Source: an uncultured Lachnospiraceae bacterium | GTDB taxonomy: Bacteria; Bacillota; Clostridia; Lachnospirales; Lachnospiraceae | Reading direction: 5' to 3' | Length of the DNA: 36,605 nt | NCBI GenBank assembly: GCA_948441955.1 | Contig: CAOJQZ010000017.1 | Span: forward strand, 1 to 36,605 | In this document: piece after piece, positions 7,037 to 15,714 of the stretch | How positions within the stretch are numbered: position 1 is the stretch's first letter | Layout: each line of letters begins with the position of its first letter | Program-made: the position numbers and the translations under genes | Notes under the pieces: generated by a model | Seen by the model: the letters and a program-made list of their open reading frames with translations, nothing else | Database searches by the model: none | Told to the model about the DNA's origin: nothing

Positions 7037-7984
7037 ATGAAGTCATCCAATATTGGCGGTCAGGCTGTTCTTGAAGGCATTATGATGAAGCATAAGGATG
7101 AGTATGCGGTAGCGGTAAGAAAGCCTGACGGAGAAATTGTTGTACAGAAAGAGACATATAAAAGTATCGTAAAATGGGAGCAGCTTACAAAGATTCCATT
7201 TATAAGAGGCATATTTAATTTTATAGATTCCATGATTCTGGGGATTAAAACACTGACCTATTCTGCAGAGTTTTATGAGGAGGAAGAGGGAAAGACAGAG
7301 AATGAGGAGGCGCCGGCGAAAGCACAGGCTATAAGAAGGGAAAAGACGGAGAAGCTTCTTATGGCAGGCACGGTTGCCCTTTCAGTAGTTCTTGCCGTCT
7401 CTATATTCATGGTACTTCCTTATCTGTTGTCTTCCTTTTTAACCCCTTTTATTTCGTCCTATTTTGTACGTACGGTGATAGAGGGATTTGTAAGAATAGG
7501 AATTTTTATATTGTATATTTTGCTGGTTTCCAGGATGGAGGATATTCAGAGGACCTTTATGTATCATGGCGCGGAGCATAAGTGCATTAACTGTATTGAG
7601 CACGGACTTGCCCTTACTGTGGAAAATGTGCGGGCAAGCTCCAGACAGCATAAGCGCTGCGGAACAAGCTTTTTGTTTTTTGTAATGGCGATCAGCATTA
7701 TTCTGCTGCTTATCATTCACGTGGAATCTCCGGTTATGCGCGTCATTATCCGCATTGCACTCCTTCCGGTTATTGCGGGAATTTCCTATGAGGTGCTTAA
7801 ACTGGCAGGAAGGAGCGAGAGTCCGGTAGTGAATGTGCTTAGTAAACCGGGGCTTGCAGTTCAAAAGCTTACGACAAAGGAGCCGGATGACAGTATGATA
7901 GAGGTGGCGATTCAGGCGGTGGAAGCAGTATTTGATTGGAGAGCTTATGAAGCAGAGAATTTTGACACTGCAGAAGGCATATAG
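7037..7984 (+). CDS. DUF1385 membrane protein
   Basis: The 315-aa protein begins with the family hallmark NIGGQAVLEGIMMK and contains the conserved YHGAEHKCINCIEHG segment with two Cys and two His, suggesting a metal or redox site. Four hydrophobic stretches (about 115-140, 145-168, 213-234, 240-262) make it a multi-pass membrane protein. The family has no proven function but commonly lies beside prmC and prfA in Firmicutes, as here. An AAAGGAG site precedes the ATG. The 3' end overlaps prmC by 38 bases, so the pair is probably translationally linked. No promoter of its own is visible after the rpmE terminator. Confidence 0.9.
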   Translation: MKSSNIGGQAVLEGIMMKHKDEYAVAVRKPDGEIVVQKETYKSIVKWEQLTKIPFIRGIFNFIDSMILGIKTLTYSAEFYEEEEGKTENEEAPAKAQAIRREKTEKLLMAGTVALSVVLAVSIFMVLPYLLSSFLTPFISSYFVRTVIEGFVRIGIFILYILLVSRMEDIQRTFMYHGAEHKCINCIEHGLALTVENVRASSRQHKRCGTSFLFFVMAISIILLLIIHVESPVMRVIIRIALLPVIAGISYEVLKLAGRSESPVVNVLSKPGLAVQKLTTKEPDDSMIEVAIQAVEAVFDWRAYEAENFDTAEGI

Positions 7985-8813
7985 AGAAGGAACCGCTATC
8001 CTGGAGGAAGCAGGAATTGCAGATGCGCCGCTGGATGCGTGGCTTCTTCTGTCCTATGTGACAGGACTCAGTAAAGCCGCTTACTATGGAGATCCTGAAA
8101 GAAAAGTAGAGGAAGAAGACAGCAAGAGGTATTTTAGCTGTATTAAACGCAGAGGTCAGAGGATCCCTCTTCAGCATATTACCGGAGAGCAGGAATTTAT
8201 GGGATATTCCTTTCGGGTTAATGAGGACGTGTTGATTCCAAGACAGGATACGGAGGTACTTGTGGAGGAGGCGTTAAAAAAGCTGAGGCCGGGTATGAGG
8301 ATTTTGGATATCTGTACAGGCTCCGGCTGTATTCTTTTAAGTCTTTTGAAGAAGGGAAAAGAGAACGGGATAGAGGGATGTAAAGGCTTTGGTATGGATA
8401 TTTCGGAAAAAGCGCTGTCCGTTGCAGAAGAAAATGCAGAGATACTTGAAATTCCCGCGGAATTTGCGCAAAGTGATCTGTTTGCCAAGGCTTCAGGTAA
8501 ATATGATTTGATCGTATCGAATCCGCCGTATATTCCTACAGGAATAATTGAAGAGCTTCAGGACGAGGTGAGGCTTCATGATCCGTATATTGCGCTGGAC
8601 GGTAAGGAAGACGGACTGCATTTTTACAGAAAAATCATACAGGACAGCGTACATTATATAAAAGAGGGCGGTTATCTGATATTTGAGATCGGGTATGATC
8701 AGGGAGAAGCGGTCTTGGCGCTTATGAAAGAAGGAGGGTATGAGGACCTTTGCGTGAAAAAGGATCTGTCAGGTCTTGACCGGGTTGTGATTGGTATGTA
8801 CAATGGAGAATAG
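7947..8813 (+). CDS. prmC: Release factor glutamine methyltransferase PrmC
   Basis: PrmC N5-methylates the glutamine of the GGQ motif in release factors, using S-adenosylmethionine. The protein shows the helical N-terminal domain, the SAM-binding LDICTGSGCI loop and the catalytic NPPY motif at residues 192-195, which holds the substrate glutamine. The frame is open from TTG 7932; ATG 7947 (MKQRILTLQ) is the likelier start, with GGAG a few bases before it, giving 288 aa. It overlaps the DUF1385 gene, and its substrate RF1 follows after 20 bases, so enzyme and target are co-expressed. Confidence 0.94.
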   Translation: MKQRILTLQKAYREGTAILEEAGIADAPLDAWLLLSYVTGLSKAAYYGDPERKVEEEDSKRYFSCIKRRGQRIPLQHITGEQEFMGYSFRVNEDVLIPRQDTEVLVEEALKKLRPGMRILDICTGSGCILLSLLKKGKENGIEGCKGFGMDISEKALSVAEENAEILEIPAEFAQSDLFAKASGKYDLIVSNPPYIPTGIIEELQDEVRLHDPYIALDGKEDGLHFYRKIIQDSVHYIKEGGYLIFEIGYDQGEAVLALMKEGGYEDLCVKKDLSGLDRVVIGMYNGE

Positions 8814-8833
8814 CTGTAAAAGGAGGAAATATT

Positions 8834-9904
8834 ATGTTTGACAGATTAGAAGATTTGCTTGTCAGGCTGGAGGAGATATTAAGCGAGTTGCAGGAGCCGG
8901 ATGTGGCGAATGACCAGAACAGGTTCCGGAAGCTTATGAAGGAACAGAATGATCTGACTCCAATCGTAGAAGCATACAGGGAATATAAGAAATGTAAAGA
9001 GACAATAGAGGACAGCCTTCAGATGCTGGAGGAGGAATCCGACGAGGAGATGAGGGAATTAGCGAAGGAAGAACTTGGCGCCGCCAAAGCGAGGGTAGAG
9101 GAGCTGGAGCATGACCTTAAGATTCTTCTGCTCCCCAAGGATCCCAATGACGATAAAAACGTTATCGTGGAGATCCGTGCCGGTGCAGGAGGAGATGAGG
9201 CTGCGCTTTTTGCCGCCGAGATTTACCGTATGTATATGCACTATGCGGAAAGCAGGCGATGGAAGGTAGAGCTGGTAGAATGTGAAGAGATCGGCATTGG
9301 TGGAATGAAAAATGTTACCTTTATGATCAATGGCAGCGGCGCCTATTCTGTGATGAAGTATGAGTCCGGCGTGCATCGTGTGCAGCGGGTGCCTGAAACA
9401 GAATCAGGGGGACGTATTCACACTTCTACGATAACAGTTGCCGTGATGCCGGAGGCAGAGGAAGTAGACATCCAGATTGATGAAAAGGATATTCGTATTG
9501 ACGTTATGCGTGCATCGGGAAATGGGGGACAGTGTGTCAATACAACAGATTCTGCGGTGCGCCTGACCCATTATCCTACAGGAATTGTTATCTACAGCCA
9601 GACGGAAAAATCGCAGCTTCAAAATAAGGATAAAGCATTTGCGCTTCTGCGCGCCAAGCTTTATGATCTGGAATGCCAGAGGCGTCATGATGCAGAGTCA
9701 GAGGCGAGAAAAAGCCAAATCGGTACAGGAGACAGATCTGAGAAGATCCGTACTTATAATTTCCCCCAGGGCCGGGTTACAGACCACCGTATCGGGCTTA
9801 CCTTATATAAGCTTGATAAGATTATGAACGGTGACATTCAGGAAATTATTGATGCTTGTATCGCAGCTGATCAGGCGGCAAAGCTTGCGAATATGAATGA
9901 GTGA
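8834..9904 (+). CDS. prfA: Peptide chain release factor 1
   Basis: RF1 reads UAA and UAG stop codons and triggers peptide release. The catalytic GGQ is at residues 231-233 (GNGGQCVNTTDSAVRLTH) and the codon-reading PxT motif is PET at 187-189 (VPETESGGRIHTST), typical of RF1 rather than the SPF of RF2. The length of 356 aa is normal. AAAGGAGGAAATATT provides a near-ideal ribosome site. It is the substrate of the PrmC encoded just upstream. A hairpin terminator follows at 9945. Confidence 0.97.
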   Translation: MFDRLEDLLVRLEEILSELQEPDVANDQNRFRKLMKEQNDLTPIVEAYREYKKCKETIEDSLQMLEEESDEEMRELAKEELGAAKARVEELEHDLKILLLPKDPNDDKNVIVEIRAGAGGDEAALFAAEIYRMYMHYAESRRWKVELVECEEIGIGGMKNVTFMINGSGAYSVMKYESGVHRVQRVPETESGGRIHTSTITVAVMPEAEEVDIQIDEKDIRIDVMRASGNGGQCVNTTDSAVRLTHYPTGIVIYSQTEKSQLQNKDKAFALLRAKLYDLECQRRHDAESEARKSQIGTGDRSEKIRTYNFPQGRVTDHRIGLTLYKLDKIMNGDIQEIIDACIAADQAAKLANMNE

Positions 9905-9944
9905 TTTCAAGCTGTTTATGAGAGGGAAATGACGACTCATGCAT

Positions 9945-9980
9945 AAGGCTGCAGGGAATATTCCCGCAGCCTTATTTTAT
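9945..9980 (+). terminator. Intrinsic terminator after prfA
   Basis: AAGGCTGC (9945-9952) pairs perfectly with GCAGCCTT (9966-9973); between them, after one unpaired A, lies the self-complementary GGGAATATTCCC. The long hairpin is followed by ATTTTAT, a weak but usable U-tract. It would close the rpmE/prmC/prfA group. Confidence 0.75.
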
Positions 9981-10126
9981 ACCTTATCGGACGAAGTCCG
10001 TCCGCCCCGCCAGGGGCATGTATTACGGGATGCCCGGATGGGTATACCTTATCGGACGAAGTCCGTCCGCCCCGCCAGGGGCATGTATTACGGGATGCCC
10101 GGATGGGTATACTTTATTGGACAAAG
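9978..10126 (+). repeat. GC-rich 65-bp tandem repeat, two exact copies plus a partial third
   Basis: A 65-bp unit occurs twice without a mismatch (9978-10042 and 10043-10107). A third, degenerate start (10108-10126, TATACTTTATTGGACAAAG) differs from the unit's first 19 bases at three positions and runs into the ribosome site of the ABC transporter gene. Each unit holds three short perfect hairpins: CGGAC-GAA-GTCCG, GCCCC-GCCA-GGGGC and CGGG-ATG-CCCG. It is far more GC-rich than its surroundings. Frames stay open through it, but the transporter's own ATG has a proper ribosome site, so I read it as non-coding. Confidence 0.9.
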
Positions 10127-10134
10127 GAGAAGAC

Positions 10135-11874
10135 ATGAAAGAGAAACTGAAAAAACTATTTGCCTATTACACGCCGTATAAATTTTTGTTTTACAGCGAT
10201 ATGTTTTTTGCGGTGATAGGGGCTGTTATTACACTTATCATTCCGCTTGTGATCCGTTATATCACCAATGATGTGGTTTATTTTGAGGCAGAGCATGCCA
10301 GAAGAACGGTTCTTATTCTAGGGGCGGTTCTTGTAGGACTGGTAATTATAGAAATATTCTGTAATTTTTACATAGCATACTATGGACATATCATGGGCGC
10401 TAAGATGGAAGCAGATATGCGCAGGGATATATTCGGGCATTATCAGAAGTTGACGTTTGCTTTTTATGACAACCAGAAGGTAGGACATCTTCTGTCCCGT
10501 ATTACAAGTGATCTCTTTGATATCAGCGAGCTTTTGCATCATGGGCCGGAGGATCTGGTGATTTCTATTATTAAAATAGCCGGCTCTTTTGTTATTCTTC
10601 TTATGGTAAACGTAAGACTTGCGCTGGTTGCTTTTGCTTTTATTCCTGTGATGGCCGTCTTTGCATTTTATTATAACGGTAAGATGAAACGTGCGTTTAA
10701 AAGAAACCGGGAAAAGATTGCGGATATTAACAGCCAGATTGAGGACAGTCTGGCCGGAATCCGTGTCGTGAAGTCTTTTGCCAATGAAAAAGAAGAGATG
10801 AAGAAGTTTAAAGCTGGAAATGATAACTTTGTGGCGGCAAAGAAAATCAGTTATAAATATATGGGAATCTATAATTCCGGGCTCGGTGCAATGACAACGC
10901 TTGTGACGGTGGGAGTTCTCGTTTCAGGTGTTCTTATGAGGCTGAACGGCACGGTGGAGCTTTCGGATTTGATTACGTTTATTCTTTATATTACAAACTT
11001 TACGGATCCGGTAAAGAAGCTGGTAACATTTACCGAGCAGTTCCAGAATGGGTATTCAGGCTTTGAGAGATTTCTTGAAATTCTCTCCATAGCGCCGGAT
11101 ATTGCAGATAAGCCGGATGCGGTGTCTGTGGAGCACATAAAGGGGGATATTGAATTTCAGGGGGTTTCCTTCCGGTATGAGGATCAGACAGAGGCGGTTC
11201 TTCATGAAATTAACCTGAAGGTGAACGCAGGTGAATATATTGCACTTGTGGGTCCTTCGGGAGTTGGAAAGACAACGCTTTGCAGCCTGATTCCAAGATT
11301 TTATGAGGTTTCGGAAGGGGCAATCTACATTGATGGGACGGATATACGGGATATGAAGCTTAATGATTTGAGAAATTATATCGGTATTGTACAGCAGGAT
11401 GTATACCTTTTTGCCGGAACGATTATGGATAATATTCGTTATGGACGTCCGGAGGCTACAGACGAAGAGGTTATAAGGGCGGCGAAATCAGCCAATGCCC
11501 ATGAGTTTATCATGAGCTTTCCGGAGGGGTATCATACGGATATCGGACAGCGGGGAGTGAAGCTTTCCGGCGGGCAGAAGCAGCGGCTTTCTATTGCAAG
11601 AGTTTTCCTTAAAAATCCGCCGATACTGATTTTTGACGAGGCAACTTCGGCTCTTGATAATGAAAGCGAGAAGGTAGTGCAGAAATCGCTTGAAAATCTT
11701 GCAAAGGACAGGACGACTTTTGTTATCGCCCACAGACTGACTACAATCCGTAATGCGGGCAAGATATTGGTGCTTACGGAAGATGGGATTGCGGAGCAGG
11801 GGAGCCATAAAGAGCTGATGGCGAAAAAAGGAATTTATGAGTCACTTTATAATATGAATTTTGAGACGTTATAA
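10135..11874 (+). CDS. ABC transporter, fused permease and ATPase (exporter type)
   Basis: A 579-aa half-transporter. The N-terminal part (about 15-310) has the six hydrophobic helices of an ABC type-1 exporter domain; the C-terminal part is an ATPase with Walker A GPSGVGKTT (373-381), Q-loop VQQDVYLF, signature LSGGQKQR (from 477), Walker B ILIFDEATSALD (Asp501, Glu502) and H-loop IAHRLTT. All catalytic residues are intact. It should act as a dimer in the cytoplasmic membrane, probably a homodimer since no partner gene is nearby; the cargo (lipid, drug or peptide) is not evident. AAAGGAG before ATG 10135 fixes the start; longer upstream frames run through the tandem repeat and are rejected. 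Confidence 0.93.
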   Translation: MKEKLKKLFAYYTPYKFLFYSDMFFAVIGAVITLIIPLVIRYITNDVVYFEAEHARRTVLILGAVLVGLVIIEIFCNFYIAYYGHIMGAKMEADMRRDIFGHYQKLTFAFYDNQKVGHLLSRITSDLFDISELLHHGPEDLVISIIKIAGSFVILLMVNVRLALVAFAFIPVMAVFAFYYNGKMKRAFKRNREKIADINSQIEDSLAGIRVVKSFANEKEEMKKFKAGNDNFVAAKKISYKYMGIYNSGLGAMTTLVTVGVLVSGVLMRLNGTVELSDLITFILYITNFTDPVKKLVTFTEQFQNGYSGFERFLEILSIAPDIADKPDAVSVEHIKGDIEFQGVSFRYEDQTEAVLHEINLKVNAGEYIALVGPSGVGKTTLCSLIPRFYEVSEGAIYIDGTDIRDMKLNDLRNYIGIVQQDVYLFAGTIMDNIRYGRPEATDEEVIRAAKSANAHEFIMSFPEGYHTDIGQRGVKLSGGQKQRLSIARVFLKNPPILIFDEATSALDNESEKVVQKSLENLAKDRTTFVIAHRLTTIRNAGKILVLTEDGIAEQGSHKELMAKKGIYESLYNMNFETL

Positions 11875-11880
11875 GAATTA

Positions 11881-11910
11881 TTGTAAGATTAAGGAGAAAT
11901 GTGGTATACT
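11881..11910 (+). promoter_or_regulatory. Promoter for the DUF2156 gene
   Basis: TTGTAA (11881-11886) and TATACT (11905-11910) are 18 bases apart, and TGG directly before the -10 forms an extended -10 element. The leader would be about 35 bases. Confidence 0.55.
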
Positions 11911-11952
11911 AAGCACTATATGTTATAGAAAAATGCAGACAGAAGGTTAATT

Positions 11953-12855
11953 ATGGAAGAAGTTAAATTTAAAAGAGCAGAATTAGAAGATAAAGAGGTC
12001 ATATCAAAATACTTTAATCACCATACCAGCAGGAGCTGTGAAAGGACATTTGTCAACGTGTTTTTATGGTCAAGACAATATCCGGTAAAATGGGCAGTGA
12101 TAGAAGACGCTCTGGTTTTTAAGAGTGAGGATGAAAGCCATGTGTCTTTTGCATTTCCGGCCGGGGAAGACGAGAATGTGAAAAAGGCTATGGAGGTTAT
12201 GGCGCTATACAGTAAAGAAAAGGGCTATCCCTTTCGTATGTATAATGTGACGCCGGATAATTTTGAAAAGCTTGAAGAATGGTTTCCGGGGAGATTTCAG
12301 ATAGAATATGTACGAGATGATGCAGATTATGTATATGAGTCAGAAAAGCTGTCTGCACTTTCCGGCAAAAAGCTTCACAGCAAAAGAAATCATGTAAATA
12401 AATTCCGGGCAGTTTATGAAAACCGCTGGAGCTATGAGCCCATATCCGAAGATAATGTGGAGGAGTGCTTCCAGATGGCACTTAAATGGCGTAATGATAA
12501 CGGATGCGAAGAGGATATCGAGAAAAATGCGGAGATGTGTGTGACTTTAAATGCCCTTCGGCTTTTTGAGGAGCTCGAGCTGACAGGAGGTATTTTGCGT
12601 GTGGACGGGGAGATTGTAGCGTTTACCATAGGAGAGCCGATCTGCTCGGATACGTTTGTCGTTCATATAGAAAAGGCATATGCGGAGATACCGGGCGCTT
12701 ACAATATGATCAACCAGCAGTTTGTGGAACATGAATGTATGAAGTATAAATATATAAACAGAGAAGAGGATACCGGATCCGAGGGGTTAAGAAAGGCAAA
12801 GCTTTCTTATCGGCCTGTATTTCTTGTAGAAAAAGGGACTGTGACAGAAAAATAA
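11953..12855 (+). CDS. DUF2156 (LPG-synthase C-like) protein
   Basis: This 300-aa soluble protein matches DUF2156, the double-GNAT-fold domain also found at the C-terminus of lysyl-phosphatidylglycerol synthases. The motifs are LSGKKLHSKRNHVNKF in the middle, LTGGILRVDGEIVAFTIGE, and the terminal YINREEDTGSEGLRKAKLSY, where the family's conserved EDLG-like loop sits. No membrane domain is attached, so it is a stand-alone version; such proteins are thought to be aminoacyl- or acyl-transferases, with unproven substrates. It has its own promoter and is followed after 25 bases by an aminotransferase gene, perhaps in one transcript. Confidence 0.85.
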   Translation: MEEVKFKRAELEDKEVISKYFNHHTSRSCERTFVNVFLWSRQYPVKWAVIEDALVFKSEDESHVSFAFPAGEDENVKKAMEVMALYSKEKGYPFRMYNVTPDNFEKLEEWFPGRFQIEYVRDDADYVYESEKLSALSGKKLHSKRNHVNKFRAVYENRWSYEPISEDNVEECFQMALKWRNDNGCEEDIEKNAEMCVTLNALRLFEELELTGGILRVDGEIVAFTIGEPICSDTFVVHIEKAYAEIPGAYNMINQQFVEHECMKYKYINREEDTGSEGLRKAKLSYRPVFLVEKGTVTEK

Positions 12856-12880
12856 ATGATGTAAAAAGGAGAGATAGCAG

Positions 12881-14071
12881 ATGATAGCAGAAAAGATGAA
12901 AAATATGGTGGCAAACAGCTCGGCAATCCGTGCAATGTTTGAAGAGGGCAATCGTCTTGCAGAAATTTATGGAGCAGAAAATGTATATGACTTCAGTCTA
13001 GGCAACCCTAACGTAGCGGCTCCGGAGACGGTAAAGCAGGCAATCCGTGAGCTTCTTGATGAGGAGGATCCGGTGGTTCTTCACGGTTATACAAACAGCA
13101 ACAGCGGTTATGCAGACGTAAGGGAAACTGTGGCAGCTTCTCTGAATAAAAGGTTTGGCACCCATTTTGAAGGCAGGAATATTGTGATGACAGTAGGCGC
13201 GGCAGGCGGCCTGAATGTAATATTAAAGTCTCTGCTCAACCCAGGAGACGAGGTGATTGCATTTGCACCGTATTTTGGAGAGTATCGTTCATATACGAAT
13301 AACTATGACGGTGTACTTGTGGAGATTTCACCCAATATGGAAAATTTTCAGCCTAAGCTTGATGAATTTAAACAGAAGATTACGCGGAAGACAAAAGCAG
13401 TTATTGTAAACACGCCGAATAATCCCACCGGTGTTGTATATTCTGCGGACACGATAAAAAAGCTTACAGCCATTATGGAGGAAAAGCAGAGGGAATATGG
13501 TACGGAAATTTTTCTTATTTCCGACGAACCGTACCGTGAGCTTGTCTATGATGGAGTAGAGGTTCCTTACCTGACAAAATATTATGCCAATACAGTTATC
13601 GGATATTCCTTCAGTAAGTCACTTTCTCTTCCGGGAGAGCGTATCGGATATCTTGTCATACCGGACGAAGCGGCAGACAGCGGCGAACTTCTGGCAGCGG
13701 CAAATGTGGCGACAAGAATTCTCGGGTTTGTAAACGCTCCGACACTTCAGCAGAAGCTTGTGGCGAAATGTATCGACGAGAAGACGGATATCTCCTTCTA
13801 TGACCGTAACAGGGAAGCTTTATATAATGGTTTAAGAGAATGCGGCTTCGAATGTATCAAGCCCCAGGGAGCCTTTTACCTTTTTGTAAAATCTCCCACT
13901 GCAGATGAGAAGGAATTCTGTGGGGCGGCAAAGAAATATAACATTCTTATCGTACCGGGAAGTTCTTTTGCATGTCCGGGTTATGTAAGACTGGCATATT
14001 GCGTTTCTTATGAGACAATTGTAAATTCATTGCCGAAATTTAAGGAACTTTCTAAAGAGTACTTTTCATAA
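12881..14071 (+). CDS. Class I/II PLP-dependent aminotransferase
   Basis: The 396-aa enzyme has the fold type I aminotransferase pattern: SLGNPN near the start, the NNPTGVVY cofactor loop, the ISDEPYREL aspartate, and SFSKSLSLPGERIGYL with the PLP-binding lysine at residue 246. An Arg that would hold the substrate carboxylate lies near the C-terminus (YVRLAYCVS). It most resembles aspartate- or alanine-type aminotransferases; the exact amino donor cannot be read from sequence. AAAGGAGAG precedes the ATG. It is followed after 22 bases by a second aminotransferase gene, so both are probably in one operon. Confidence 0.9.
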   Translation: MIAEKMKNMVANSSAIRAMFEEGNRLAEIYGAENVYDFSLGNPNVAAPETVKQAIRELLDEEDPVVLHGYTNSNSGYADVRETVAASLNKRFGTHFEGRNIVMTVGAAGGLNVILKSLLNPGDEVIAFAPYFGEYRSYTNNYDGVLVEISPNMENFQPKLDEFKQKITRKTKAVIVNTPNNPTGVVYSADTIKKLTAIMEEKQREYGTEIFLISDEPYRELVYDGVEVPYLTKYYANTVIGYSFSKSLSLPGERIGYLVIPDEAADSGELLAAANVATRILGFVNAPTLQQKLVAKCIDEKTDISFYDRNREALYNGLRECGFECIKPQGAFYLFVKSPTADEKEFCGAAKKYNILIVPGSSFACPGYVRLAYCVSYETIVNSLPKFKELSKEYFS

Positions 14072-14093
14072 TTACATAACAGAGGACAACAAT

Positions 14094-15155
14094 ATGAGAG
14101 AATTTGAAAAAAATATTCGCAGGGTGGAGCCTTATGTTCCAGGCGAACAGCCCCAGCAAAAGGTTATAAAGCTGAATACGAATGAAAACCCATATCCGCC
14201 GGCGCCGGGAGTACGTGCAGCGTTGAAGGGTATAGATACTGACAGGCTCCGGCTGTATCCGGATCCGTCGGCCGGAATTCTTGTTAATGAACTGGCGGAA
14301 TTTTATAAAGTGGATCCATCACAGGTATTTGTTGGAGTAGGCTCTGATGATGTGCTGTCCATGTGTTTTCTTACCTTTTTTAACTCGGATAAGCCCATCA
14401 TGTTTCCGGATATTACGTATTCCTTTTATAAGGTATGGGCACAGTTATACAGGATTCCATATGAATGCCAGAAGCTTGATAAGGATTTCCGCCTTGTAAC
14501 GGAGGATTATTACAAAGAGAACGGAGGAGTTATTTTTCCCAATCCAAACGCACCGACCGCCCTTTATGAGGAACTTCCTGTGGTGGAGGATATTATTACC
14601 CATAACCGGGATGTAATTGTAATTGTGGATGAGGCTTACATTGATTTCGCAGGACGTTCGGCCCTTGAGTTGATTGACAAATATGATAATCTCATTGTGG
14701 TGCAGACTTTTTCAAAGGCGCGTTCCATGGCTGGTATGCGTATAGGCTATGCTATCAGTAATCCGGCATTAATCCGGTATTTGAACGATGCAAAATATTC
14801 CTTTAATTCTTACACAATGAATCAGACGGCGCTGGTCTGCGGTGCAGAGGCGTTAAGGGATAAAGCATATTTTGAAAAGGGGATTCGTAAAATTATAGAG
14901 ACAAGAGAATGGGCAAAGGGAGAACTTAAAAAGCTTGGATTTTCCTTTACAGATTCCAGGGCTAACTTCATTTTTGCAACACATCCTGCGTATGATGCAA
15001 AAGAGCTTTTCGAGGCAATGAAGGAAGAAGGAATTTATGTGCGCTTCTGGGGGGACAGAAGGATTGAGCAGTATATACGGATTACAGTGGGCACAAAAGA
15101 AGAGATGGAAGAGATGTTTGCGTTTTTAAGGAAATACATGAGGAAATCTGAATAA
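14094..15155 (+). CDS. hisC: Histidinol-phosphate aminotransferase-like enzyme
   Basis: At 353 aa this is a HisC-type PLP enzyme: KLNTNENPYPP at the N-terminus, RLYPDPS, DEAYIDFA, and QTFSKARSMAGMRIGYA with the PLP lysine at residue 208. The usual NPTG loop reads PNAPTALY, a variant I have seen in clostridial members. HisC makes histidinol phosphate from imidazole-acetol phosphate; relatives act on phenylalanine/tyrosine or make threonine-phosphate-derived aminopropanol (CobD). No other his or cob genes are nearby, so an aromatic aminotransferase role with the DAHP synthase at 16705 is possible. The start has AGAGGAC upstream. Confidence 0.8.
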   Translation: MREFEKNIRRVEPYVPGEQPQQKVIKLNTNENPYPPAPGVRAALKGIDTDRLRLYPDPSAGILVNELAEFYKVDPSQVFVGVGSDDVLSMCFLTFFNSDKPIMFPDITYSFYKVWAQLYRIPYECQKLDKDFRLVTEDYYKENGGVIFPNPNAPTALYEELPVVEDIITHNRDVIVIVDEAYIDFAGRSALELIDKYDNLIVVQTFSKARSMAGMRIGYAISNPALIRYLNDAKYSFNSYTMNQTALVCGAEALRDKAYFEKGIRKIIETREWAKGELKKLGFSFTDSRANFIFATHPAYDAKELFEAMKEEGIYVRFWGDRRIEQYIRITVGTKEEMEEMFAFLRKYMRKSE

Positions 15156-15172
15156 TAATTAAGGAGAAATTT

Positions 15173-15685
15173 ATGACAGAAACATTAGTACAGGGAATTA
15201 TTGATGCACTTGGAGGAAGCGTGGGGAAGGAAGTAATTGTATTTCTTATTTCCATGATACCGATACTGGAGCTTAGAGGCGCGCTTCTTGTAGCAGGGCC
15301 GCTTCTTGGCGTGCCGGTGGCAACCGCAATTCCTTTAAGTATTATAGGAAACATTATTCCTGTTCCTTTTATCCTTCTTTTAATTACTCCGATTTTCGGA
15401 TGGATGAAGGGGACGAAGCTGTTTAAGCCGATGGTTGATAAGCTGGAGGCAAAGGCAATGAGTAAAAGTGACAAGATTGAAAAATATGAATTCTGGGGTC
15501 TTGTACTCTTTGTGGGAATTCCGCTTCCCGGGACAGGAGCCTGGACGGGTGCGCTGATTGCGTCCCTTCTTGGAATCAAATTTAAAAAAGCCTTCCCAGC
15601 AGTAGTACTTGGTATTTTGATGGCAACCGTAATTATGTGGTTTATTTCATATGTACTGCTTGGCAGCGTGCAGGTAATCGGGTAA
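15173..15685 (+). CDS. Small multidrug export family membrane protein (COG2426)
   Basis: This 170-aa protein is almost wholly hydrophobic, with about four to five membrane segments. It carries the family motifs MIPILELRGALLVAG and the later LFVGIPLPGTGAWTGALIASLLG, two similar Pro/Gly-rich re-entrant-like loops. Family members are called small multidrug export proteins, but transport has little direct support. AAGGAGA precedes the ATG, 17 bases after the hisC-like gene. It is probably in the same operon as the two aminotransferases. Confidence 0.85.
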   Translation: MTETLVQGIIDALGGSVGKEVIVFLISMIPILELRGALLVAGPLLGVPVATAIPLSIIGNIIPVPFILLLITPIFGWMKGTKLFKPMVDKLEAKAMSKSDKIEKYEFWGLVLFVGIPLPGTGAWTGALIASLLGIKFKKAFPAVVLGILMATVIMWFISYVLLGSVQVIG

Positions 15686-15714
15686 AATATAATAAAAAGA
15701 CAGGAGTGGAGAAG

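Noticed and set aside
7439..7864. A 141-codon minus-strand frame
   Set aside because: Antisense to the well-supported DUF1385 gene; no recognisable motif.
9939..10134. Open frames running through the 65-bp repeat into the ABC transporter
   Set aside because: The peptides merely repeat the DNA unit, and a strong ribosome site marks ATG 10135 as the transporter start.
14560..14590. Broken cofactor loop in the HisC-like enzyme (PNAPTALY instead of NPTG)
   Set aside because: All other key residues including the PLP lysine are intact and the variant is compatible with the subgroup, so I do not call it a pseudogene.
15082..15579. A 165-codon minus-strand frame
   Set aside because: It shadows the COG2426 membrane protein and the hisC-like gene end; low-complexity Ser/Ile composition is typical of antisense translation.
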